DNA of 61,244 nt from Bacteroidota bacterium (GTDB lineage: Bacteria > Bacteroidota > Bacteroidia > Bacteroidales > FEN-979), in NCBI GenBank assembly GCA_026391835.1, contig JAPLDF010000050.1, positions 1 through 61,244 of the forward strand. Reading direction: 5' to 3'. Position 1 is the first letter of the stretch, and each line of letters opens with the position of its first letter. Shown here in pieces: positions 36,527 to 45,061 of this stretch. The notes under the pieces are model-generated. The model saw nothing but the letters and a program-made list of their open reading frames with translations. It was not told the DNA's origin and made no database searches. The position numbers and the translations under genes are program-made.

Positions 36527-36546
36527 CCTCCTTTTTCCTATCTTTG
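36515..36546 (+). promoter_or_regulatory. Promoter of the DUF7935-like gene
   Basis: TTG (36515-36517) and TATCTTTG (36539-36546) are 21 bp apart, a full match to the Bacteroidota promoter. The TTG belongs to an ACTTGTC heptamer unit. The ATG at 36563 follows 17 bp after the -7 element, which rules out the TTG start at 36515. Confidence 0.6.
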
Positions 36547-36562
36547 TCCCAAAACAACCGCC

Positions 36563-37102
36563 ATGCATCCTCCTTTTGAACACCCAGTTTTTTTTCACCT
36601 CGCCGGTGGATTTCTCCGGTTTATTTTTGTTTTCGGAGGCGCTTTTTTCCTGTTGTGGTATTACCTGAAACAAACCCGGAAACCCTCACCTGCTGCCGGG
36701 GTCAACCAGGATCATGCAACCATCCTGCCGTTGCGTCTGCAGGCTTATGAGCGCTTTGTGCTTTTTCTGGAGCGCATTCAGCCGTCAAACCTGGTGTTGC
36801 GCCTGAACAGCGCGGATTTGACCGCACTGCAGTTGCAGTCGCTGCTGGTGCGGACGATCCGTGAAGAGTTCGAGTATAACCTTTCCCAGCAGCTTTATGT
36901 TTCGGAAAATTCATGGGAACTGATAAAGAATGCCAAGGAAGAGACCATTGCCATGATCAACAATGCCACGTCGGGATTGCCAGAGGAGGCCCACAGTGCT
37001 GATCTCGTAAAGTCGGTATTCGAAACGGCGATCTCCAGGGGGAAACTGCCTGTCGAAACTGCCCTTGAAGAGATCAAGCGGGAGTTGCAGCGTTTATTCT
37101 GA
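36563..37102 (+). CDS. Conserved Bacteroidota membrane-anchored protein (DUF7935-like)
   Basis: A 179-residue protein with one N-terminal membrane segment (FLRFIFVFGGAFFLLWYYL) and a helical cytoplasmic part (LQAYERFVLFLERIQPSNLVLRL...QLYVSENSW). I recall the same pattern as a conserved hypothetical protein of Bacteroidota; no function is known. Start at ATG 36563 from promoter placement. The convergent gene ends 8 bp beyond its stop. Confidence 0.7.
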   Translation: MHPPFEHPVFFHLAGGFLRFIFVFGGAFFLLWYYLKQTRKPSPAAGVNQDHATILPLRLQAYERFVLFLERIQPSNLVLRLNSADLTALQLQSLLVRTIREEFEYNLSQQLYVSENSWELIKNAKEETIAMINNATSGLPEEAHSADLVKSVFETAISRGKLPVETALEEIKRELQRLF

Positions 37103-37109
37103 GCCCTGG

Positions 37110-37727
37110 TTATTTTCCGAACCGGTAAGCCAGGGAAAGGCTGGCGTAATTGTTGCTAAACCCAAAATCAAATTTGGAGTTTGTCTGTTCCAGTGTCTGA
37201 TCCATGCTCGTGTTGGTCGCTTTGCCGTATGAATAGATGATGCCTGGGGTTATTTCAGCACCGATCACCACGTGATCCGAAACTTTACAGGTTGCCCCCA
37301 GGATCAGGTTGGCGAGCGGCGAAACCCACCATGCGGAGGTTTCCATCGTGATGGCTTTTGATTCTGTTTTCTGCTTCTGGTAGGAATAGTTGCACCCGGC
37401 TTCCACTCCCCAGATAAAATCAAATTTTGGGGCAAGCGTCACATGCTTTTCAAATCCCAGCCTGAACCCTGCACCGTAAGAGATTTCCTTGTTCTCGAGC
37501 GAATCAGCCGGCCGGCCCCAATGCTTTCCAGCCCCGAGATCGAGGGTGAGAAGTGACAGCCTTAACAGCGTTTTTTCAGTTCCGGTTTTATAGTGGATAC
37601 CAAAAGAGTTAAGGCTGCTGAAGTTGATGCCAAACTGGTTTACATGGCCGGGTTTCTCCTGCTGGGCATATACGCCGAAGGAGATGAATGAGAAGATCAG
37701 AGAAAGAAAGGCAATACGTGTTTTCAT
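37110..37727 (-). CDS. Secreted or outer-membrane beta-strand-rich protein
   Basis: A 205-residue protein with a signal peptide (MKTRIAFLSLIFSFISFGVYAQ). The rest has alternating strands and ends with an aromatic residue pattern (SLSLAYRFGK) as in outer-membrane beta-barrels of 8-10 strands. No family was recognised. Monocistronic by position. Confidence 0.65.
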   Translation of the reverse strand: MKTRIAFLSLIFSFISFGVYAQQEKPGHVNQFGINFSSLNSFGIHYKTGTEKTLLRLSLLTLDLGAGKHWGRPADSLENKEISYGAGFRLGFEKHVTLAPKFDFIWGVEAGCNYSYQKQKTESKAITMETSAWWVSPLANLILGATCKVSDHVVIGAEITPGIIYSYGKATNTSMDQTLEQTNSKFDFGFSNNYASLSLAYRFGK

Positions 37728-37840
37728 GGAGAAAATGTGTTGGTAAATTTATTAACGGGATGAGACGAATACTATTTTGTTAACAAGCGTGATTTAACAG
37801 AGATTAACAATAGCCATGGCAGAACCATTGCCTGTTTTAC

Positions 37841-38575
37841 TCATCCTTTCATCCTGTACCAGTACCGGTAGGCTTCTTTAAATCCCATTTTTTCGTACAA
37901 CCTGATGGCAGGGAAATTGTCGCACAGTACCTGCAGGTAGGCCGTATCTGCCCCGCGTTTCCTGCCCCAGCGAAGGATATTCTCGACGAGCAGGTATCCC
38001 AGCCCGGTATTGCGGTAGGCTTTATCAACCACGATATCGAAAAGGCCGATGAAATTCCCTTCCACCACACCGAGGCCAACGCCGATGGTTTGATGGCCGC
38101 GCGAGAGGGAGACCAGGCATTTCGGAAGGCGAAGCTGTTTCATGATTCCGAGGTAGGTGGATTTTCGCCGCGGATCAAATTCATTCATCCGGATAAAATC
38201 CTCTACCCAACCGGGGTTCAATTCGGTTTCAATACTGATTTCACTGATGGGCTCAGGCGGCAGCATGGAAATGTCAAGTGTCTGAAACGAGATGGTTGAA
38301 TGAATGAAATATCCCCTGGAGGCAAGGCGAAGGTCAATACCGGCAGGATCAGCAACCGGCGTGATTTTAAAACAAGGCGTGATCTTTTGGGATTGATACA
38401 GCCCCTCACAAAAGCCGATCTTATGATCAGGATCAAGGGAGGAGGGATAAAGGAGGTTCACGGAATTGGATCGTTTGGTCACCCCGTTGGCAAACCGCAG
38501 GATCCATCCGTCGTACTGCATCGTCTGCAGAGCTGGCCATGCGTTGTTGCTGATCTCTTCAAAACGATGAACCAT
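37841..38575 (-). CDS. GNAT family N-acetyltransferase
   Basis: A 244-residue protein with the acetyl-CoA motif in its C-terminal half (IVVDKAYRNTGLGYLLVENIL) followed by YLQVLCDNFPAIRLYEKMGFKEAYRYWYRM. The N-terminal part (RFEEISNNAWPALQTMQYDGWILRFANG) occurs in a group of two-part GNAT proteins. Substrate unknown. A heptamer array begins 5 bp upstream of its start codon. Confidence 0.85.
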   Translation of the reverse strand: MVHRFEEISNNAWPALQTMQYDGWILRFANGVTKRSNSVNLLYPSSLDPDHKIGFCEGLYQSQKITPCFKITPVADPAGIDLRLASRGYFIHSTISFQTLDISMLPPEPISEISIETELNPGWVEDFIRMNEFDPRRKSTYLGIMKQLRLPKCLVSLSRGHQTIGVGLGVVEGNFIGLFDIVVDKAYRNTGLGYLLVENILRWGRKRGADTAYLQVLCDNFPAIRLYEKMGFKEAYRYWYRMKG

Positions 38576-38579
38576 AGTA

Positions 38580-38614
38580 ATTTACGATTTACGATTTACG
38601 ATTTTCGATTTCAC
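38580..38614. repeat. ATTTACG heptamer array, five units
   Basis: ATTTACG three times, then ATTTTCG and ATTTCAC, at exact 7-bp steps, directly upstream of the GNAT gene. Confidence 0.9.
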
Positions 38615-38632
38615 ATCATGAATCATTTTCCC

Positions 38633-38672
38633 GTCCGCCTGTCCGCCTATCCGCCTGTCCGCCTGTCCGCTT
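38633..38672. repeat. GTCCGCCT octamer array, five units
   Basis: Five units of 8 bp (GTCCGCCT, one ATCCGCCT, last GTCCGCTT) just past the stop of the AlkD-like gene, 18 bp after the ATTTACG array. Confidence 0.9.
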
Positions 38673-38674
38673 GT

Positions 38675-39391
38675 TTACAGTTTACTTTTCCTGAACCGTT
38701 CCTTTCCCTCAGCACTCATTTTTTCCGTCGCATACTGGAAAATCAGCCGGGGAGCAGTGTCTTTGAATCTCAGTAAAAATGCTTCGGCTGGTTCGGGTTG
38801 TTTTTTCCAGGTTTCCCTGAGAAACCAGCCAAGTCCCTGGTGTACTTCACGGGCCGGATCGTGCATCATCGGCTCGATGAATTGATAATAGGGGCTGAAA
38901 TCGGTCGAAAGTTTCATGGGTTTGATCAGGGCAACCACTGCCGCTCTCCGTTGAAATTTGTTATGAGCAGTCCGCCAGGAACCAAGGGAGTTGATGTCGG
39001 CAAGCCCGCTTTTAAAAAACAGGTTCATCAGTTCCCCGCAGATGTAGTCGGTTTGCGCCCAGTTCGTAATACCCAGCGAAAACCACTGTTCGACAGTTTT
39101 GAAGGTGGTGGTGGTCCACGATTTTTTATACCCGAGAACCAGCTGGATTGCGATCACGGTCAACTCATACTTCGGCGATTTAACCAGCAGCAGGGAGGTT
39201 TCCAGTGCCAGCTCCTGCGTCATGCCCGGCAACGAAAGGATCTCGCTGACTTTGCCGGCCACATGCCCGTGGCTCAGGCCATAGGCATCATAACCCTCTT
39301 TGAAGTACTTTGAATATTTTTCCACAATCGCCGGGTTGGCATTTTCCTGTCCAAAATGCTGAATGTCGGCTAAAATATCGGCTGGTGTCAT
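38675..39391 (-). CDS. DNA alkylation repair (AlkD-like) protein
   Basis: A 238-residue all-helical HEAT-like protein of the AlkD family, which excises bulky or cationic alkylated bases. Matches include VEQWFSLGITNWAQTDYICGELM, SWRTAHNKFQRRAAVVALI and HDPAREVHQGLGWFLRETWK. Whether it has glycosylase activity depends on residues that I cannot place with confidence. Confidence 0.85.
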   Translation of the reverse strand: MTPADILADIQHFGQENANPAIVEKYSKYFKEGYDAYGLSHGHVAGKVSEILSLPGMTQELALETSLLLVKSPKYELTVIAIQLVLGYKKSWTTTTFKTVEQWFSLGITNWAQTDYICGELMNLFFKSGLADINSLGSWRTAHNKFQRRAAVVALIKPMKLSTDFSPYYQFIEPMMHDPAREVHQGLGWFLRETWKKQPEPAEAFLLRFKDTAPRLIFQYATEKMSAEGKERFRKSKL

Positions 39392-39505
39392 TTGCAGGAA
39401 TTTCAGGGAGGTTGCATCAATTTACTTCACAAAGATAACAGAGTTTGAATAATTTTCTTTTTTATCCATAAAAACGGATTTTTTTTAATTTAGCCGGGCA
39501 ACTGA

Positions 39506-39577
39506 GGACAGGCGGACAGGCGGACGGGCGGACGGGCGGACAAGCGGACGGGCGGACAGGCGGAAATGCGGACAGCA
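39506..39577. repeat. GGACAGGC octamer array, nine units
   Basis: Nine 8-bp units (GGACAGGC, GGACGGGC and variants), the reverse complement of the GTCCGCCT family, in the region before the first TMTC-like gene. Confidence 0.9.
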
Positions 39578-39609
39578 TTTTTAATAAATTTGCGGGGAAT
39601 TGAAAAACT

Positions 39610-41631
39610 ATGAAGACTGGCAAGACGACTGATCAGCAGAAAAAGCGGGTTTCTGTTAAACCTGTTCCTTCCGGAACGAAAGACCAGGGATTTTTTATGA
39701 AAAACAAGGAACTGCTCATGCTGGTTGTTGTGGTCATTGTTACGTTTGTGATCTATTATCCCGCATTGCACCATAAATTCACCAACTGGGACGACCTCGA
39801 CTATGTTACCGAGAACCCATATATCAAAGCACTCACCCCGGCGAACCTCAACTATATGTTCACCAAGCCGATCGCGCTCAATTACCACCCGCTTACAATT
39901 CTTTCACTGGCGTTGAACTACAGGGTTTCGGGAACTGAGCCCTTTTCCTATTTTCTTGTCAACATCATTTTTCACCTTTTCAACACCCTGCTGGTTTTTT
40001 ACCTGGTCTTCCTCCTTCCTGGGCGCAATAAAACGATGGCCCTGTTTGTTGCAGCGATTTTTGCGGTTCATCCCATGCATGTCGAGTCGGTCGCCTGGAT
40101 TTCGGAGCGGAAGGACGTACTGTACACCTTCTTCTATCTTTCGGGGATGATTTCCTGGATATTGTATATCCCCAAACGGCACTGGTACTGGTACCTGTGT
40201 TCACTGGTGTTATTTGTCCTGGCGGGCCTGGCAAAACCCTCGGCAGTGGTTTTCCCCTTGATCCTGCTTTTGACCGACTTCCTTTATCATCGCAGGTTCA
40301 GCCTGTGGGTGATAGCCGAAAAAATTCCGTTTTTCGCTGTTTCGATAGCCATTGGCATGGCCACCCTGCATGCCCAGATTGACAAGTCGGTGGTTGCGTT
40401 CACCCATTACAACGCGATCCAGCAATTCCTGTTTGCTTCGTTTGGTTTTTTTACCTACATTTTTAAACTGTTCATCCCGGTCGGACTGTCGGCCCTTCAC
40501 CCGGTTCCCGTGTTTAACACGTCACTTGACCTGCCATGGATATATTTTGTAACGCCTGTCATCAATATCCTGCTGGTTGTATTCGCGCTCTATTCCATGA
40601 AATATACGCGGATGTTGTTCTTTTGCCTCATGTTCTACTTCCTGAACATCATGCTCACGCTCCAGTTTATGCAGGTCGGAAGTGCGGTGATCGCCGAGCG
40701 CTACACCTACATTTCCTACATCGGGCTCCTTGCCGGAATAGCATGGCTGGCCGACCTTGCCATTGTTCAGCGAAGGATCCCGGGGCCCCTGGTCTACCTT
40801 GTGATGGTGATGTTTTTTGGAACGATGACCATCCTTGCAATCGGGCGGGTTGCCGTGTGGGAAAACAGTGGAACGCTGTGGACAGATGTCATCGAAAAAT
40901 ACCCGAAAAGTCATACCGCATACAACAACCGGGGGTATTATTATGTGAAGGAGAATATGCTTGACCAGGCCCTGCCGGATTTTACGAAATCCCTTGAGAT
41001 ATTACCCGCGTTTGCTGATGCCCTGAACAACCGGGGAAGCCTGTACCGGTTGCAGAACCTCCCGCGCCTTGCCATCGGTGATTACAACAGGGTGCTGGCC
41101 ATTGATTCCAATCATGTCAAGGCGCTTTCGGGCCGGGGAAACGCCTATGCCACACTGGGGGTGCTGGATTCTGCCCTGGCTGATTACAACAAGGCCTACC
41201 GGCTCAACCCCGCCCTTGCGACCTCACTTGGAGACCGTGGGGCCGTGTTTTTCAGGCTGGGACAGTATGAAAATGCCATCGAAGACTGCAGCCGGAAGAT
41301 AACCGCAGAACCCGGAAATATCAGCTCCTACCTGAACAGGGGTGTTGCCTACAGTTCACTCCGGAAATGGGATCTCGCCATCAAAGACTACACCGTTGTG
41401 ATCAACGCCCATACCGACAACCCTGCCGTGTATGAGTGGAGGGGTGTTTCATACCGGAATATCGGGGCCATTCAGCTGGCCATCAATGATTTTACCCAGG
41501 GAATCCGGCTGAACCCGGCGAAATCATCCCTGTTTACCAACAGGGCGCTGGCATACGAGGAAGCAGGGTTGAAAAAAGAGGCAGCCGCGGACATGAAAAG
41601 GGCAAGGGAGTTGGAGGCAGGGGGCAAATGA
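39610..41631 (+). CDS. TMTC-like membrane protein with TPR repeats, first of a pair
   Basis: A 673-residue protein with about ten membrane segments (residues 35-420) and a C-terminal TPR region of about seven repeats (435-670). The N-terminal part has TNWDDLDYVTENPYI with the acidic pair typical of GT-C transferases and HPMHVESVAWISERKDVLYT, which is shared with the TMTC/DUF1736 proteins. Eukaryotic TMTC1-4 are O-mannosyltransferases for cadherins. A lipid-linked sugar transferase acting on exported proteins is a reasonable guess for the bacterial form. The stop overlaps the start of the next gene (ATGA). Confidence 0.8.
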   Translation: MKTGKTTDQQKKRVSVKPVPSGTKDQGFFMKNKELLMLVVVVIVTFVIYYPALHHKFTNWDDLDYVTENPYIKALTPANLNYMFTKPIALNYHPLTILSLALNYRVSGTEPFSYFLVNIIFHLFNTLLVFYLVFLLPGRNKTMALFVAAIFAVHPMHVESVAWISERKDVLYTFFYLSGMISWILYIPKRHWYWYLCSLVLFVLAGLAKPSAVVFPLILLLTDFLYHRRFSLWVIAEKIPFFAVSIAIGMATLHAQIDKSVVAFTHYNAIQQFLFASFGFFTYIFKLFIPVGLSALHPVPVFNTSLDLPWIYFVTPVINILLVVFALYSMKYTRMLFFCLMFYFLNIMLTLQFMQVGSAVIAERYTYISYIGLLAGIAWLADLAIVQRRIPGPLVYLVMVMFFGTMTILAIGRVAVWENSGTLWTDVIEKYPKSHTAYNNRGYYYVKENMLDQALPDFTKSLEILPAFADALNNRGSLYRLQNLPRLAIGDYNRVLAIDSNHVKALSGRGNAYATLGVLDSALADYNKAYRLNPALATSLGDRGAVFFRLGQYENAIEDCSRKITAEPGNISSYLNRGVAYSSLRKWDLAIKDYTVVINAHTDNPAVYEWRGVSYRNIGAIQLAINDFTQGIRLNPAKSSLFTNRALAYEEAGLKKEAAADMKRARELEAGGK

Positions 41632-43433
41632 ACCAAACTACGAAAAGCATGAAGCAAATTAACAAGAGGCAGAAACAGGTGCCAGCCGCAACTGCCAGGC
41701 AAAAAAGCGGGAACCCGGTAAAAGGGCGCAGTGCGGTTTCCAATGCACCGGCACCACCCTATGCGGGGATGATAATGGTTGCGGTTATCCTGGTTGTTAC
41801 CTTCATGGCATTTTTCCCGTCACTGCACAACGACCTGCTCAAAACATGGGATGACCAGGCATATGTAACAAAAAATGAATTGGTTAAGAGCCTGTCAGGC
41901 GCCAACATCGTGAAAATATTCAAAGAAGACAAAGGCCGGTATGCCAATTACCACCCCCTCACGACGCTTTCGCTGGCTATCAACTACCATTTTTCAAAGG
42001 AAGAAACATTCGGGTACCACCTCACCAACCTCCTGTTGCACCTGCTGAACACCCTGCTTGTATTTGTTTTCGCATGGCTGCTGACTAAAAAAAATCTGGT
42101 AACTGCCGGTGTTACAGCACTTCTCTTCGGGTTGAGCCCCATCCACGTTGAATCAGTTGCCTGGATTTCGGAAAGGAAAGATGTTCTTTATGCTTTTTTC
42201 TTTCTCTCATCGCTGGTCACCTACCAGCTGTTTCAACAGAAGTCAGACTGGAAACTCTATCTCCTGTCGGTCCTTTTTTTCCTGTGTTCGCTGCTGTCAA
42301 AGGCGATGGCGGCCAGCCTTCCGCTGGTCCTGATCCTGGTTGGTATAATGGAAAAGAGGAAATGGAGTTTCAGGCTTCTCACCGATAAAATTCCATATTT
42401 CGTTCTGGCAATACTCCTGGGTTATTATGCCATTACCATCCAGGCTGAAGGAAATGCGATCGGCTCGGTAATGTTTCCCCTTGGTATGCGGATTTTTCAT
42501 GCCTGCTATGGTTTTTCTGCCTACATCTTAAAAATTCTTCTTCCCACCGGGTTGTCGGCATTTTATCCTTATCCCTATCCGTTGCTCAATGCAGGCTGGA
42601 TTACAAACGTTACCCCGCCCGTGTTTTACCTGACTCTCGTTGTTTCGGTTGCTGTTTTCTGTTTCTCAATCTATTGCATGGTGTCAGACAGGAAAAACCT
42701 GAACATTGCAGGATTCGGGTTGTTGTTTTACGCAGTGACCATTGCACTTGTCCTGCAATTTCTGCCGGTCGGAAGAGCCATCATGGCCGACCGGTATGCC
42801 TATATCCCTTCGATCGGACTGTTTGTGGTTGTCGGATATTTTGCAGGTCTTTTGTTTAACAGGAAAAAGTATATGGTACCGGTTGTCATACTTGTTGCGG
42901 GTTATGCAGGATTTTTGTTTTTCCTCACCAGGCTGCAAACGAGGGTGTGGGAAAATGATGAGACCTTGTGGAACAATGTTATCCGGCTCTATCCGCTGGA
43001 TAACCGGGTTGCAATCGCCTATTTCAACCGGGCACAGTTTTACCAGCTGGAAAACAAACCGCAGGAAGCCCTGAAGGACCTCCTGGTCGTTGTTGACTGG
43101 AATCAAAAGGATGACAATGCTTTACATAAGATCGGGAAGATTTATGGGAAAGAGTTGCGTGATGTTGGTACGTCGCTCATCTATTTTCAAAAGGCATATG
43201 ATGCCAACCCGATGAATTTGGAAGTGCTGCAGGATATGGCGACCGCCTACGGGATGAAGGGGGATTTTAAAAATTCCCTCGAATATTCACTGAAAGGGTT
43301 GGAGATAAATAAAAATGATCCGTTTCTTCTGTATAATACGGGGATTAACTATACCAACCTTGGCCAGGCGGCATTGGGGCAAACGTATATAAAAAAGGCA
43401 ATTGAGATTGACCCTTCCCTGAAACGAAATTAA
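41628..43433 (+). CDS. TMTC-like membrane protein with TPR repeats, second of a pair
   Basis: A 601-residue paralogue of the preceding gene, with KTWDDQAYVTKNELV, SPIHVESVAWISERKDVLYA and a shorter TPR part (about residues 455-600). The 4-bp overlap with gene one points to translational coupling and to products that may work together. The basic N-terminal stretch (MNQTTKSMKQINKRQKQ) should stay in the cytoplasm. Function inferred as for its partner. Confidence 0.8.
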   Translation: MNQTTKSMKQINKRQKQVPAATARQKSGNPVKGRSAVSNAPAPPYAGMIMVAVILVVTFMAFFPSLHNDLLKTWDDQAYVTKNELVKSLSGANIVKIFKEDKGRYANYHPLTTLSLAINYHFSKEETFGYHLTNLLLHLLNTLLVFVFAWLLTKKNLVTAGVTALLFGLSPIHVESVAWISERKDVLYAFFFLSSLVTYQLFQQKSDWKLYLLSVLFFLCSLLSKAMAASLPLVLILVGIMEKRKWSFRLLTDKIPYFVLAILLGYYAITIQAEGNAIGSVMFPLGMRIFHACYGFSAYILKILLPTGLSAFYPYPYPLLNAGWITNVTPPVFYLTLVVSVAVFCFSIYCMVSDRKNLNIAGFGLLFYAVTIALVLQFLPVGRAIMADRYAYIPSIGLFVVVGYFAGLLFNRKKYMVPVVILVAGYAGFLFFLTRLQTRVWENDETLWNNVIRLYPLDNRVAIAYFNRAQFYQLENKPQEALKDLLVVVDWNQKDDNALHKIGKIYGKELRDVGTSLIYFQKAYDANPMNLEVLQDMATAYGMKGDFKNSLEYSLKGLEINKNDPFLLYNTGINYTNLGQAALGQTYIKKAIEIDPSLKRN

Positions 43434-43495
43434 CATGATCTCATACGCTTATCTCATGATTCCTGGAAGAGAAAGTGAATTTTCACCGGTCCAGG

Positions 43496-44590
43496 TCAGT
43501 TGGATGGGAAAAAATTTGGTTTAAACAGTCTGACAATTTTCATGGAAAGGTCGAGAAACAGTGTCCCGGGGTGGGCATTGCGTTCGATATGAAAGATGGC
43601 CTCATTCAACAATGTGTTGAATTCAGGAAGATTGCCGGGTGTAATATATGGGGAAAACCCTGTGATAAATTTTAACTCGTCACCCTCGATGTTTGCAGGT
43701 AGTTGCCCGAGGTAATTCATGGTAGCGCAAAGACCGATGGTCCTTAGCGAGTAAAGAAGCAGGCTTTTTTCCTTTTCCCTCCCGCTTTTACCTATTTCCG
43801 AGGCAAATTTGACCAGGTCCGGTACTTTGGCCCCGTAACAACCCCGCATCCAATGGCGGAAAGTTGTAAAATGAATCGAATCATCTTCACTTGCAGCAAG
43901 CCGGCTGATGGTGGATTTAGGGATCTTCACCATGAGTGTGCGCGAGAGAATGGTCTTGATGATCTGGTCAGGCTCTTCGGAGATCAGGATGAAAAGGGTT
44001 TTTTCGGGCGGTTCTTCTAGTATTTTCAGGATTTTGGGTGCGGCGGAATAGTATAGTTTTTCAACCATCCAGATAATCATCACTTTATAGTCCGACTCAT
44101 AACTTTTATAGCTGAGGGTGGTGATGATTTCGTTGCAGTCATAGGCATTGATGATCCCCTGCTTGTTTTCAATGCCGATTGCCTCGTACCAGTTTTGCAG
44201 GCCGGAGGCGAAGTTGTTGTCAAGCAGGAATTTACGCCACTCTTCGAGAAAGTGTTTGCTTTGTGGTTTCGAGGTAACTCTTTTCGTGGTAGCAACCGGA
44301 TAGATAAAGTGCAGGTCGGGATGGGCGAGTTTCTGGTATTTCACACAGGATGGACAAACCCCGCATGAATCGGGTAGTTCACCCTGCATCTGCCCGCTGA
44401 TCCCGGAACCGGTGGGCATTCCCTGCCTGGAGGTGCAGTTGATGAACTGTGCATAGGCAATGGCCAGGGCCAGTTTGTCGCTCTCTTCGGGTCCGAAGAA
44501 TAACTGGGCATGGCTTACCCGCTGGTCGAGGACCGTCCTGATCAATTTGTTTTTTATTTCCTGGTTTCCCGGAATTTCGCTGAATTTCAT
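43496..44590 (-). CDS. holB: DNA polymerase III delta-prime subunit
   Basis: A clamp-loader protein of 364 residues (start at MKFSEIPGNQEIKNKLI; ATG three codons upstream is also possible). The nucleotide loop GPEESDKLALA lacks the Walker glycine-lysine spacing, which is normal for delta-prime. A zinc module is visible (CGVCPSC with an earlier Cys), then HPDLHFIYP and PKILKILEEPPEKTLFILI and the sensor-like SRTLMVKIP. Partner of holA at 27178. Confidence 0.9.
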   Translation of the reverse strand: MKFSEIPGNQEIKNKLIRTVLDQRVSHAQLFFGPEESDKLALAIAYAQFINCTSRQGMPTGSGISGQMQGELPDSCGVCPSCVKYQKLAHPDLHFIYPVATTKRVTSKPQSKHFLEEWRKFLLDNNFASGLQNWYEAIGIENKQGIINAYDCNEIITTLSYKSYESDYKVMIIWMVEKLYYSAAPKILKILEEPPEKTLFILISEEPDQIIKTILSRTLMVKIPKSTISRLAASEDDSIHFTTFRHWMRGCYGAKVPDLVKFASEIGKSGREKEKSLLLYSLRTIGLCATMNYLGQLPANIEGDELKFITGFSPYITPGNLPEFNTLLNEAIFHIERNAHPGTLFLDLSMKIVRLFKPNFFPSN

Positions 44591-45061
44591 AGCAGGCAAA
44601 TAGTACAGAATCCCTGGCCGGCAGGGAAAGTGATGATCGTTTTTGCAAATTTACCTGATTTTATCGGATTTTTATTTTTTTGCAAAGGAGAGGTACAGCC
44701 CCCAACCGGAAACAGGTATTGTCATTGCCAGAATATTTCGGGCATTGAAAAGCGATCGGGCGGGCAGGCTGTGAATTTTATGCAGGGAACAAGGCATACC
44801 GACCGGACCAGGTACTTCAGGGTTCTTCTTTTTTTGCCGGTGAAACTGATAGTTGATTCAATTTCGACCAATTTGAAACGGATCAGGGGCATCATAGTGG
44901 TTTTATTGCTTAATCGGCTTTGGGGGTAAAAGGTGGAATGGAAATTTGAAAAAGTTATTAACAAAATGTTCCATGATAGACGTAAATTTGCTGCCTGGTG
45001 GGTGGATGCAATATCCCGTTTCCAAAGAAGTTTGATGGTTCGTATAATCTTGTTTGTAAGA
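44591..45061. other. Divergent intergenic region between holB and pdxB
   Basis: No gene is supported here. On the minus strand TAAATTTG (44646-44653) is an exact -7 element for holB. Frames on either strand extending pdxB or opposing it (44722-45264) have no recognisable sequence. The left part is AT-rich and contains a long T run near 44675. Confidence 0.5.

Noticed and set aside
43496-44590. holB as a damaged gene because of its degenerate Walker A motif
   Set aside because: Delta-prime subunits normally do not bind ATP and Bacteroidota members have a changed loop, so this is expected.
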